This document shows, in pieces, positions 1 to 10,520 of a stretch of 64,000 nt of DNA (positions within the stretch are counted from its first letter, which is position 1; every line of letters starts with the position of its first letter). The notes under the pieces are model-generated. The model had not been told where the DNA came from. It saw only the letters and a program-made list of their open reading frames with translations, and ran no database searches. This DNA is from Brachypterus glaber (Eukaryota > Arthropoda > Insecta > Coleoptera > Kateretidae). Location: NCBI GenBank assembly GCA_958510825.1, contig OY294044.1, positions 72,676,095 to 72,740,094 on the forward strand, given 5' to 3'. Both the position numbers and the translations under genes were made by a program.

Positions 1-224
1 TAACGAAAAGTAGAAATAAACTACAATGAGAAAAAAAATAGGTATATATTGTTTTTATTTGCTTCTAGGGGTCTTTTAACTCATTACCGCTTAATGATAC
101 CAAGTGGTATTAACTGATTTAATACAAAAAAAAAATTAAAACTAGAAAAACAAATTCTGGACGCTAAGAGATTAATCGAAAATCACATGGTACTCATCTC
201 GGAAAGAAACCAGTTAACACATTA

Positions 225-445
225 GGGGTCGTCCTAAAATACGTCACACAAATTAACCAAAATTCATACACTTCATACCCCGCTTCTCGCGTAATAAAGG
301 ATGTAGAGATTTCATATTTTGGCTACCTCCCCCAATAGGGGGTGCGTTAGGGGAGTAGCCAAAATATAAAATCTCTACAGACTTTAATAACTCGAGAAAC
401 GGGGTATGAATTGTGTGAAATTTGGTCAATTTGCTGGTCTTACAA
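225..445. mobile_element. PIF/Harbinger-like foldback MITE, GGGGTCGTCC end
   Basis: An element bordered on the left by TTA and GGGGTCGTCC. Its interior is a palindrome: arms containing TTCATACCCCG...TCTCGCGTAATAAAGG and ATTTTGGCTACC face their complements after 345. The same interior occurs at 35468, 57213 and 59619 with a different outer end. Family placement rests on the TTA-type 3-bp flank and G-rich ends of the copies. It lies in KAT7 intron 3 or beyond. Confidence 0.65.
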
Positions 446-825
446 TCGTGACTTCCGTGGTGTCACAACAGGGTGATAATGAGTTTAATTCAAGCGCTTC
501 AAAATTCCACAGGGTGATTTAAAAATAGATCTATTGTAACTATAAAGTTGAAATAGAATAAATAATACCATTGACTAATAAAGCATGAGTCAATGATAAT
601 ACCTATATGCGTTGTTATTTCAAAGAGTAACTAATTAATGAAATCAAGTTTGTTACAATCGAACAAACGGCTCGGAGTTATTGGACATTATACTTGTGCA
701 GTATTTTAGGTATGCTATTTTTTTTGGAGTTCAGTGTAGTAATTATTTACGTATTATTGGTTTTGAGTAGTTACTATTTGCAAATAGAACAACACCAGAG
801 GAGACAATATAATAGATAAACTTGA
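446..825. other. AT-rich sequence without a recognised feature
   Basis: No coding frame, repeat structure or family signature was recognised here. It ends where a retrotransposon reverse transcriptase fragment becomes readable. Confidence 0.5.
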
Positions 826-2729
826 CAGTTCTAAGGCAGCTGGTCACGACGAAATAGACGCAAAGACAGTTAAGATGTGCAAATTAGAATTAAAATATGT
901 TTTGTGTAAATTGGTAAATCAATCGTTGAGTGAGGGTAGAGTTCCGAAAGAAATGAAAATTGCTCGTGTCTCCACTTTTTAAATCTGGTGATAAAGAATC
1001 AGCTACCAATTACAGACCTATATCTGTGATATGTGTTTTTGATAAAATTTTGGAACACATTGTAAATAACAAACTAAAAGATTATTTCTATCTTTGTGCC
1101 AGTATGGGTTTCGTGGATCAAGTGACACTGCATCTGCTGCTATAGATTTAATTACTGAGATACAAAGCAACTTAGACCAAGGTTTAAATTGTGCAGTGGT
1201 GTCACTTGATCAGCGAAAGAAGTTTGACACAGTAAGGTTTGATATTTTATTTCAGAAGCTAGAACTGATCGGTATTACAGGCAACTGTCTCGAGTGGTTT
1301 AAGGACTACCTTAAATAGTTTTAATTGCATCAGAAAAAAGTTCAAATCTAAAAATTGAGTGTGGAGCACCTCAAGGGTCAATTCTTGGCCCACTCTTTTC
1401 TTAATTTATATCAATTCGTTGTCAAATTTAAAGTTAAAAGGTAAACTAGTATTATATGCCGATGATGCAACTCTATTTTGATCGTTCTGTTGAACAAATA
1501 AATTCGTTCTGATTTGGATGTAATAAAGAGGTGGTTAGACTCTAATATATTTTTACTCAACATTGATAAGTCTTATTTTATTTTTGTTAAAAAAAAAACA
1601 ATAGAAACTATAATATATTTAAAAATTATGATTTTCCATTAAAACGGGTAAACAATTTTAAGTTTCTGGGCTTGGTAATCGATGACAGGCTTTCTTGGAA
1701 GGAACACATCGCTTATGTTTCCAAATTTTCCGATTGGTATGCTAAGCAGGTTGTACGCTAAATAATATTTGAGGTCAGTCTAATTTTCACTGATTCATAG
1801 TCACTTACAATATTTAAATATTGTATGAACTTGTACTTATGATAAAATTTTAAAACGCTTAAAAGTACTCCAAAACAAAGCAATGAAAACTATTATAATA
1901 AAACAACTTGACTGAGTAATCAGTGTATTAATTTAAAAATCTTCGCCTAGCGCTTTCGTTATTAAAACATCATCAGGGCAAGGCCTCGTCAGGGCTTCCT
2001 ACATCAATACAATAGTTGAACATATATGTATATAACTAACAATTTACATTAACAATTTACATTACACATTAAATATTAAAACTAAATCTTAAAAGTACGT
2101 AGATGCATGTCATTTAAAGAAGTGAGGTTACGTACTTTTAAGATTTAGTTTTAATATTTAATGTGTAATGTAAATTGTTAATGTAAATTGTTAGTTATAT
2201 ACATATATGTTCAACTATTGTATTGATGTAGGAAGCCCTGACGAGGCCTTGCCCTGATGATGTTTTAATAACGAAAGCGCTAGGCGAAGATTTTTAAATT
2301 AATACACTGATTACTCAGTCAAGTTGTTTTATTATTTCAACACAGTGTACTGTCACAAACCCAAATTTATTTGAAAACTATTATCTTAAAAGTCGCTATC
2401 CAACAGCTGATCTTTATAAAGATTACAATATTAGGTCCTTAAAAAGTTTATATCCATATCAAGTAAATATTTTTAGAAATCAAGTTTTAAACGGATCACG
2501 GCATTCATGTTTTGAATACCCTCATAGAAGAGATGTGCATAATTATGCAACCAGAATCAGTGAAGATGTGGATTTACCTCGAGTATTCGGTAAAAACTCT
2601 ATATTGTTTAAGGGAGCATCTGTTGATAATAAATTACCAAAGAATATAAAAGAACTTTTAGAATTAAAAAATGTATTTAAAATTAAAAAATGTATATTAA
2701 ATTGTATGATCACAGTTGTCCCTCTATAA
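826..2729 (+). pseudogene. Non-LTR retrotransposon reverse transcriptase, decayed and split
   Basis: Plus-strand translation in shifting frames gives an ordered reverse transcriptase: SKAAGHDEIDA (about 830), PLFKSGDKESATNYRPISV (960), QYGFRG (1097), LDQRKKFDTV in place of the usual aspartate-containing palm motif (1207), the catalytic YADD at 1455-1466, a thumb-like LKVLQNKAMKTI near 1860, and a C-terminal tail ending at the stop near 2729. Frameshifts near 967 and 1090 and a stop after DYLK at 1318 show it is dead. A 441-bp palindrome (1895-2335) interrupts it. The layout fits a Jockey/CR1-group LINE; clade is inferred. An A-rich tract follows the stop. Confidence 0.8.
1895..2335. repeat. 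207-bp apparently perfect inverted repeat with 27-bp spacer
   Basis: The left arm 1895-2101 and right arm 2129-2335 are exact reverse complements by eye, with both ends at ATAATAAAAC and the inner ends at AAGTACGTA. The spacer is 2102-2128. It sits inside the reverse transcriptase fragment, whose thumb region is readable immediately before it and whose C-terminal region follows. The lack of divergence between arms suggests a young insertion, or gene conversion between arms. Confidence 0.9.
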
Positions 2730-2835
2730 ACTCTATGTTTCTTGTGATGAAAAAAAAAAGTATTTTATTATTATTTGAGTGACTAAATTTAGAGTTTCAT
2801 CTTTAGATCTGAAGTTTATATTCTGAACCGGTTTA

Positions 2836-3478
2836 ATGTATTATTTCAAAAAAAAAAAAAAAAAAATCCGTTACAGAAAATTTATTTACTGGAAATTTAT
2901 TTACTGGAAATCAGTTTATCTACATGTAAAAAGTCGTAAATCATTACAATACTTTCTGGAATACCTGATTTTCCCCTTTCCCTCTAGTTGCATTGGTTTT
3001 AAAATACGATTAGGAAATGCCCATTTGTCAATAGAAAAATACCAGTTCTGTGATAAATACATAATTTGTATATTATTTCCATTATTTAAAATCACGTACA
3101 GGGAGATAATTATTTCAACGGTCATTTTTACTAAAATATTAAAAATTTTCACTGACAATACGAGGTGCCTCTTTGGCATATGTTGAAATAAAAATTTTAC
3201 CAATCGATATACACATAATTACTATTTATTTTCAAGAAAACAAAAATCTTTTTTTTGAGCCACTTCTACGTATGCATTTTTTTTCATAATATTTTTAAAT
3301 TCTAAATTCAGAAAAATACATTTTTTCTTTAATAAATAATAATAAAAGTTTTTTTCAATAATTTTTTTATAAGTTTTAGGTGTATAATTGGGGCTTTCAG
3401 AGAAGTTTGATCACCCTCATATTTTAAGAGTTTTCTAGTTAGGGAAAGTATTATGTACCACAAATTTTGATTATTTTG
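2836..3478. other. Low-complexity AT-rich stretch
   Basis: Homopolymer A near 2850 and short direct repeats (TTTATTTACTGGAAA twice at about 2880) are visible. Open frames here run through simple sequence and resemble no protein family I recognise. Confidence 0.5.
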
Positions 3479-3567
3479 TACCCCCTCCTATACATACATT
3501 AATCGGGCGTAACACTCCAAAATGACCCCACCCCCCTAGAAGCGTTACGTAATACTTGAACGTTCCC
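3479..3567. mobile_element. Truncated Harbinger-like MITE, right end
   Basis: The segment matches the right part of the copies at 31614 and 35097: GGGCGTAACACTCCAAAATG, a C-run, then GTTACGTAATACTTGAACGTTCCC followed by TTA. The left terminus is missing. Confidence 0.7.
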
Positions 3568-4189
3568 TTACACCTAAATGAAAATTTTAAGGTCCACCCT
3601 AATAGGCTGAAGCCTATTATAGCTTATATATATTTTAATTTTCATTGTAATAATAGCATATAGGTATTTTTTCTTAGAAAATAAAAATAAAAATGGAATA
3701 ATACTAAGGATGACTAAGGATATTGATATAAGGATATTGATTATATTTAGCAATATCGACGCTAAAGGCGCCATGTCATGAATATTCCGGATATCCCATC
3801 TAAGACCTCGTAATTATTATACACTAGGAGAAATTTTCAATATATTGAATTATAATAACACTTGCCTACAAAAAAAACAAGTTTAATTTGTATTAACTAC
3901 AATATATTTTTCTTACGTATTTTTGAGCGCTGAAAACGAACTTGACAATAAAAAATCTCGCTGACCTCCAAAGGATCTTGCTTCCTTCTTACGAAAAAGT
4001 GGTTCCAATCAGATTTGTTGAATTTTGAATATGTTATATTTCTCGATATTCGGATGAAAAATATCAACGGGCACAAGATCCAAAAAAACGATACTTTAGG
4101 TGCTAGAGCAGATTGAGATAAAACAAGGATATATTATAATTGCCGACTTACGGTACAAAAGTGTCTGCGGAAACAAGTCCCGAAATTAA

Positions 4190-4770
4190 TATAATAATAA
4201 TAAAGTTTATTGAACGTATTTGAGTACATTGTTACATCTAAAATTTTTCTAAGTTGGTAAAACTTAAAAACTAAATATCGAATTTTTTTAGCTATTAGGT
4301 CATTTTGTTCTTACCAACGTAGATCTCAGTCGATTATAATACCAAGATAACGTATACAAATTGTGGTAAATTGTATTTGAGGGATGTGAATGGAACGGCC
4401 ATAGTCTTTTCCACATTTGCTGTAAGTCCTTTAAACCAATCTAAAATTTTACATAAATCTTGCTCAATCTCTTTAATGCTGCCCAGCATAATCCTTGGTA
4501 AAAAATTACGCCAGCAAAAGAGATGATTTCACCTAAAAAGGTTTCATGAAGAAGCAAGTCTATGAATATTTTGAATAATCAAATTTAACATCCCTATTGA
4601 CGCTTAAAGTTCCGTTAACCTTGACCTTTTGAGTACGTTGTTTTAGGTATGACTTAAATAACTTTAAGGCAGTACCACGGATAACAATATTTTATAATTT
4701 TTCTAGCTAGAAATTGAATAATATATCTTTTTGAGAAGGTGACAGATCGCATCAGTAAAAGCTATCTAGA
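4190..4770 (-). pseudogene. Non-LTR retrotransposon reverse transcriptase fragment, minus strand
   Basis: Minus-strand translation shows TDAICHLLKKIYYSI, then RGTALKLFKSYLKQRTQKVKVNG, and further on EIEQDLCKILDWFKGLTANVEKT, which match the fingers/palm/thumb spacing of LINE reverse transcriptases (kSYL..R.Q and L..W...l..N..KT). Stops and frameshifts separate the pieces and the YADD region is not visible, so it is degenerate. The minus-strand 3' end finishes in a TTATTATTATATT tail near 4190-4205. Confidence 0.6.
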
Positions 4771-5261
4771 TTTATATTTACAAATTCAATAGTTTAGATG
4801 CCAGAAAACTTTAAAGATCTAGCTAGCTTGTCCAATTTTATTTTTGCAGATAGGTTTTTCACTATCAAATACGTTTTCAGCATCCAAAAATACGTAAGAA
4901 AACTATAGTCTGGTTTAGGGTAATTCACATTTTTGTGGACCTGCGTAACTACTGTTAACACGCTCGCTGCCATTCGGGGCATATATGTCCCAAACCGACC
5001 ATGCTCAGAGTGCGGCTACACTTTTCTATGAAACTAACATTGGTGCATTTGCCTTAAAAAGTCGGTTTTTAAAGATATTTTAAAATTATTTGTAGCTGTA
5101 GTTTCAGAATTGCGTACAGAACTTACTTTTACATAAATCAAGTTCGGCCCATCATATAGACCCGAAACACACATGAAACCGGTTCGGGCTTACAATATTT
5201 TTAGCCATATAGACCACAAAACGTACCCCAGATTATATTTTTATTAAAACCACCGCAAACA

Positions 5262-5522
5262 AAAATTTTCTGTGCTGGGGTTGAGACCCACCTATTCGTA
5301 TGTATGTTGGGATGCTGAACACGAATCTGCCATAAAAAAGGTAATTCTTGGGCTCATTTTTTTTTTGCTACACTGAAACTGCAGACTGAAAATATGAGAT
5401 TTTCACCATTTTAGGCAGTTTTTTCAGTGTAGCAAAAAATGCTTTTTTGTGTCAGATTCGTGTTCAGCATCCCAAAATACATAAGAATCGGTGGGTCTCA
5501 ACCCCAGCACAGACAACTTTTT
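5262..5522. repeat. Foldback inverted repeat, arms about 100 bp
   Basis: The left arm (TGTGCTGGGGTTGAGACCCA at 5271, GCTGAACACGAATC, GCTACACTGAAA) is mirrored from about 5417 to 5514 (TTTCAGTGTAGC, GATTCGTGTTCAGC, TGGGTCTCAACCCCAGCACA). Arms differ at several positions. Confidence 0.8.
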
Positions 5523-5565
5523 TTTGTGGGCTTGTGTTATTTAAGGAACATAAAAAATAGTACCT

Positions 5566-5762
5566 CCCTGTTGAAAATGACGGGTCTGGGCGGGTATAAA
5601 TGGTGCATAAACCGGACTTGAGCGGATCAAATTCACCCGCTCAAGTACGGTTTGGGCGGGTATAAATGGTGCACAAACCGTACTTGAGCGGGTGAATTTC
5701 ATCCGCTCAAGTCCGTTTTATGCACCATTTATACCCGCCCAGACCCGTCTTTTTCAACAGGG
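5566..5762. repeat. Nested palindrome MITE, CCCTGTTGAAAA ends
   Basis: Outer ends CCCTGTTGAAAATGACGGGT and its complement enclose three copies, two direct and one inverted, of a GGGCGGGTATAAATGGTGCA unit. Copies of CTTGAGCGGGTGAA alternate in orientation, so several alternative hairpins can form within 197 bp. Confidence 0.85.
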
Positions 5763-6179
5763 CTATTATAGAAAATTAAAAACTAAATAAAAAAAATAAA
5801 ACCAAAAATATATAAAATATGTTTTTTTTTTGCAATAAAAAATAATAAAATTGCTAACGAGGTAACGCATCTCAAGTAAAACTGTTTAAAACTTCATAAA
5901 TTTTGTTATTTATTTTTGGTTGCAATTTCTTTAAGGAAAGACAAAACTAACTCCTGCGCTTGTTCAATATTAAACTTAGCTTCCTTAAGAAGATTAACTT
6001 ATATTTTTTTGTCTAACGAAAATCTCCTGGTCACAGTAACCAATTATTTACAAGTATTTTTTCGTACTATATATACCTCGAAACGCAGTCTGTGTACTTT
6101 TTGTTCGGGACATATATGCCCCGAAATGCAGTCTGAGCTGAGAACCAAAAAGTGGCTAACGCAGCGAACGTGTTAATAT

Positions 6180-7500
6180 CCAGTCATAGATTTGACTTTC
6201 TAAATTTGTGTATCCACATGGTGACCCCCAAAAAATATAAGTTAAACTAGCCACATGCCTAGAGACTATATAGCCGTTTACCATAAAATCGAAGCCGCCG
6301 CACCTTGTAAATAACGTTAAAAAATCTTTTTGAATGAGCTTATCAAAAGCAGGAGACCACAAAATACATGCTTAGCCAGTTTAAATCGAAGCTTCTATAT
6401 TTTACTTGATGTTCAATATATTACTATGGTGTCCTTAAGAACAGCTTCTTCTTGTAAATGTGTTCATAATGTTAAAATATTTTAATTTTTTGAACAGTGT
6501 TTAATGCAGTGTCCAATGAAAGTACGAAGTACTAAGATAACGATTGACGAGCGTCAGAAGCGCGAAACTACATTCTACCAATATCACTAGGTATGGTATT
6601 TGCACAAAATAGATGGACGGAATATTTAATCCACTGCTATGCTCATATAATCATAAACATTTTGCAGTTTACGGGAAACTGAATTTATGCCAATTAATTT
6701 TTAATAATAATTTTGATCGAAAATTTAATATTTCATCCAAATGTACACTGTTTAACACAATAAAAATTATTTATCATTATCTAGGATTATTATTTAGCAA
6801 GAAAAGTATACTATTGCGGTTACCACAGTAATATATTTAATTTCCTGTATGAAGCACAGCATACAATCTTATATTTAAGCTCGCTTAGAGTAAATTATCT
6901 GTTTTTTTTTTTTTTAGTTTTTTAGGCGTATTTAAAAACAGCACCAAATAAAGTTATAGAAGCGAATTTTTCGAAAACGAAAGAGATAGATCAGGTCTAC
7001 TAACAGATTTGAATTCTGGGGATAATATAGTACAAGAAACTGCCTAATAAATTTTTAGTTATAGTGTCGTACTTTCCATTGATAGGTCCTGAAGAGTTTT
7101 TAACAATATTTTATAAGGTGCGGTAAACGGTTATATGCTCTCCAGACATGTGGCTACAATGTGACGTAGTTCGTTTTTTTTTTATTCGTATTTCTAGTTC
7201 AACATATATTCTTTGGGGGGTCACCGAGTCCAGTTGTCATGGAAAATAAGATTTAAAAGTTGTGCTACCAAGGCCGGCGCAAGCGCCCTGTTAGTGACGG
7301 CGGGGGCGCCAAACTGTTACTGATACTTTTTTGGGTCAGTTTTAAGAAGTGATAACCTTTTTTTAGTCGTCAACTTTTATGCAGTAGAAAAAATGTAGAA
7401 TGCAGTCGGTGGTTGTGTTAGTTTTTTTAGTGGTCTTAATCGTATTTTTTTTTGCAGTTGGGTGCAAAGCCTATCAGGCTTTTTTCCAGTTAAAATTTTT
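6180..7500. other. Unassigned AT-rich region with minor repeat ends
   Basis: No protein similarity is recognised. Near 7270 a GGCCGGCGCAAGCGCCCTG block resembles the G-rich ends of the CAGGG(C)-type hAT elements elsewhere in the window, but no partner end or duplication was found. Confidence 0.4.
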
Positions 7501-8345
7501 GTATTCTGCCGGCCCTATGGGCAATGCCAATTAATGGGATAATTTACTGGAATTTCGTCAATTTTTCAGAATTTACCGTTATTATTATTTACAGTGAACC
7601 TTTTTGTGCGCTTTAAATAACTTTAAATGTGATTATCAAATTTTAAAAATAACCTAATTAGCTCAAAAATTTTATGAAAAACTTTAATATCTGGCATAAC
7701 ACCATTTTTTGTAAGCATTTTACCAAGAGAGCTGTATACGTGTATTTTGTGAATAATCTGTATCTTAAATTTTAAATAAATTGGGGATTAAATTTTAAGA
7801 TCTTATTCATCTACCAATTTAATAAATTTTGGGCAATGCCGCGATGCAATGCTAAATAATGGGATAATTTACTTATTCTTGTAAGTATTTTACCAAGAAA
7901 CCCGTATTTTGTGATGAATCTGTATCTCAAATTTCAAATAAAATGGGGATTAAATTTTAAGATCTTATTTCTCTACCAATTTAATAAAAATTTGGGCAAT
8001 GTGGCGATGTAATGCTAATTAATGGGATAACTTACTTAATTTTTGTAAGCAATTTACCAGGAAATCTGTATTTTGTGACGAATCTTAAAATTTAAATAAA
8101 TTGGGAATTAAATTTTAAGATCTTATTCGAATAAGATCCAGATACCAATTTAATAAATTATGGGTAATTCCGCGATGCAATGCTAAATAATGGGATAATT
8201 TATTTACTTTTGTGAGCATTTTACCAAAAATACGGTATTTCGTGACGAATCTTAAATCTCAAATTTCAGATAATTAAGAATTAAACTTTAAGATCTTATT
8301 CCTCGACCAATTTAATAACAAACTGGGAAATGCTGTGATTTTCAG
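7500..8345. repeat. Satellite-like tandem array, about 164-bp monomer
   Basis: Units starting GGGCAATGCCGCGATGCAATG recur at about 7833, 7995, 8161 and 8325, giving periods of 162-166 bp. Each unit contains AATGGGATAATTTACTT, a GTAAGCATTTTACCA box and GATTAAATTTTAAGATCTTATT. A partial, interrupted copy precedes at 7518. Copies differ by substitutions and small indels, so the array is old. Confidence 0.85.
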
Positions 8346-9119
8346 TTAAAAAAAAAGATGTCATTATACATTCAACTACGAATTTTTAATAAAGATTGAC
8401 TATCCAACTTTGATGAGATTAACACGTTAATCGCCCAAATATAAAAATTAATTTTTATCCACAATTTTTTAAACAATTAGTTATGCTATATTTTAGGAGA
8501 TAACATGTCATAAAAAGTGATTTTGGTCACTTTTGATAAGAAAAAAAAAATTGAAAATGAGAACCAACCTTCTCAGGCTGCTATGATAAAATAAGCAACA
8601 ATGAAGGACGAAAAAAAGCACAGTTGCAGGCTCCTAACTCAATATTTCATTGTCTAAAATGCACCATATTTTACCGTTTATCATGTGTCTTTGATGTTCA
8701 TAAAATTTATTTATTTATTTAATGTCAAAAATAAATACTATTTTTACCTTTTTCTGTACTTGATGGAGTAATAAAGTTATTTTAAAAAATAATATTTTTA
8801 TTTTGCATTTTATTCACAACACGAAACAAAATGTTACAGGCTCAAAACATTTTTGGGACCACCAGGCTCTATATTTTAGTAGTCCATATTCACCAATGCA
8901 ATAGGTGACCCATACGGAGCTTCACAGAGCATAAAGTTACAGCAAGCAGTGAAGCCCGTATGTCGGGTCATAGGGCCTGGCGAATAAAGTGATAAGGCAC
9001 CATATACAGGCTCGCATAACATACCGACGCGTCGGCTTCGTCCGTAAAGTGTTAAAAAAAATCTAAACTTCGACAAAAATTGGACGTTAGCCAGAATTTT
9101 TTGCAAAAAATAGCATTAA

Positions 9120-9840
9120 ATGGGAGCCATTGAAGATTTTATTAACGTATCAAAAACTACCTCTTGCTGACTTACAACCTTGAAACTACCCCCAACTTCT
9201 GTTTTTCAACCATATTCATCAAAGAATATGAAAGTACATTTTATTCCTAATTCAACCATGTATTAAAGTGGTATCTTATTTCTTAAAGGGGCTCCAAGTA
9301 ACAACTATTATTTATTATAAATATTGCCCCACCAGGTTTTAGACGGGCTATATCTCCGTTATTTAAAAAGATAAAAAAAATAAAAAAATAAATAAATTCG
9401 GGTCAAAGTGGAATTTACTGACTTATGCAAAACTACCCCTTACTTACCCACCCTCTTGGAACCACCACCAACTTTTGTTTTTTAAATAGCAACTCCTATG
9501 TTTACTAAAGAATATGAAAGCACATTTTATTCTAAATTCAACCATGTATTATAAATAATATATTATTTTTTAAAGGGCTCCAAAGCACAACCCCATCAGA
9601 TCACAAGCAATATTTTTCATAAAAAAAAATCCAAAAACTCACCTAAAAGAGAACTGATTAATGTATTCAAAATCACCCTTAATAAGTTATTAATAATAAC
9701 CCACTCCAAGGGAGTGGGTTATTAATAATAACCCCCCCTATTGGAACCACCTGCAACTTTGTTCTAAAAAGCCCCTTAAAATATAAGATACTACTTATAA
9801 TATATGGTTAAATTCAGAGTGAAATAAATGTACAATGTTC
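9120..9840. repeat. Diverged local repeats (about 290 bp apart)
   Basis: The blocks at 9180 and 9470 share AACCACC.CCAACTT.TGTTTTT, AAAGAATATGAAAG.ACATTTTATTC and TTCAACCATGTATTA followed by AAAGGGCTCCAA; a third related block begins near 9735. A short hairpin around GGGAGTGGGTTATTAATAATAACCC lies at 9686-9735. Confidence 0.6.
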
Positions 9841-10039
9841 TTAGTTGGATATTCGTATATGGGATTTCCCATATATATTTTAATCTGGTATAGGAACCTA
9901 TACCTTGAAAAACCGGCTATAGCTTGACAAGAACGTGGTGGGACATCCGGTATAATGTATATACATCGGTGTATCAGGGGTTTCGCATTTGGCCGAAAGT
10001 ATGGATAATATACGATGTTAATAAAATACAAAAACTCTT

Positions 10040-10440
10040 TCTAGGGGGACCAATCAAGAAAATAACCACCTTACTTCTAGGCATGTCTAGGAGTCAACTG
10101 AGAGCAATAATGGGTATAATAACTGGACAATGCTTACTGAACAAGCACCGACACCAAATGGGACAGACTACGAGCCCCGTGTGCAGGAAATGTGGGGATG
10201 GGGGGCGAAGAACCCTACCACCTCATAAATGAATGTCCAACTCTAATAGGCCTAAGATTGAAGTGCTTTTTGATGATTGAACGACTCGCTGGAACCAAAC
10301 GAGATCATGAACACTCCCCTGAAACCGTACCTGGACTTTATAAAAGAAACAGGGATGATATGAGGAGGTCTTTGCGGTTAACACAAAGGTCCCTAGGTAC
10401 CAGGTGTTGAGGGCATGAACCCCGCATTGAACTAAACTAA
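10040..10440 (+). pseudogene. Non-LTR retrotransposon 3' ORF remnant (CCHC-type tail)
   Basis: Plus-strand frames give RSQLRAIMGIITGQCLLNKH, HQMGQTTSPVCRKCGDGG and, after a frameshift near 10195, EEPYHLINECPTLIGLRLKCF. This Cys-rich sequence is typical of the end of the LINE ORF2 next to the RNase H region in insects. The frameshift and lack of upstream polymerase mark it as a 5'-truncated dead copy. An ACTAAACTAAACTAATAAA tail ends it near 10445. Confidence 0.7.
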
Positions 10441-10520
10441 ACTAATAAAATACAAAAGATTATATAGTTGAGTTATACCGAAAACACAGTCGGCGCGAAC
10501 GTGTTAAATAATATAGGTAC

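Larger units (their letters stand above)
4955..6176. mobile_element. TTAA-targeting inverted-repeat element (piggyBac-like)
   Basis: The left end reads TTAACACGCTCGCTGC then CGGGGCATATATGTCCC; the right end is its imperfect complement, GGGACATATATGCCCCG ... GCAGCGAACGTGTTAA. TTAA at both borders and short inverted ends suit a non-autonomous piggyBac-type element. No transposase frame is present. Two later foldbacks (5262-5522, 5566-5762) are nested inside. Confidence 0.65.
8419..10507. mobile_element. Possible TTAA-bounded composite element
   Basis: TTAACACGTT opens at 8419 and the complement AACGTGTTAA closes at 10507, similar to the ends at 4955 and 6176. Another TTAACACTTTACGGACG-type end lies on the minus strand near 9055. 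The interior contains unrelated repeats and a retrotransposon piece, so this is either a nest of elements or a chance pairing of two separate ends. The right border lies only 14 bp from KAT7 exon 3. Confidence 0.35.

Noticed and set aside
85..110. Minus-strand TWYH reading that could be the start of the KAT7 MYST domain
   Set aside because: A stop follows immediately and the flanking residues do not match the MYST domain; chance match.
2836..3186. 116-codon frame starting after a poly-A run
   Set aside because: Low-complexity AT-rich composition, overlapped by an open frame on the other strand, no recognisable domain.
7500..8345. CRISPR-like regular repeat spacing
   Set aside because: Units are contiguous 164-bp tandem copies without unique spacers, in a eukaryotic genome.
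8876..9106. Minus-strand 76-codon frame with a coding-like look
   Set aside because: It starts inside a TTAA-type repeat end (TTAACACTTTACGGACG) and resembles no family; most likely repeat sequence.
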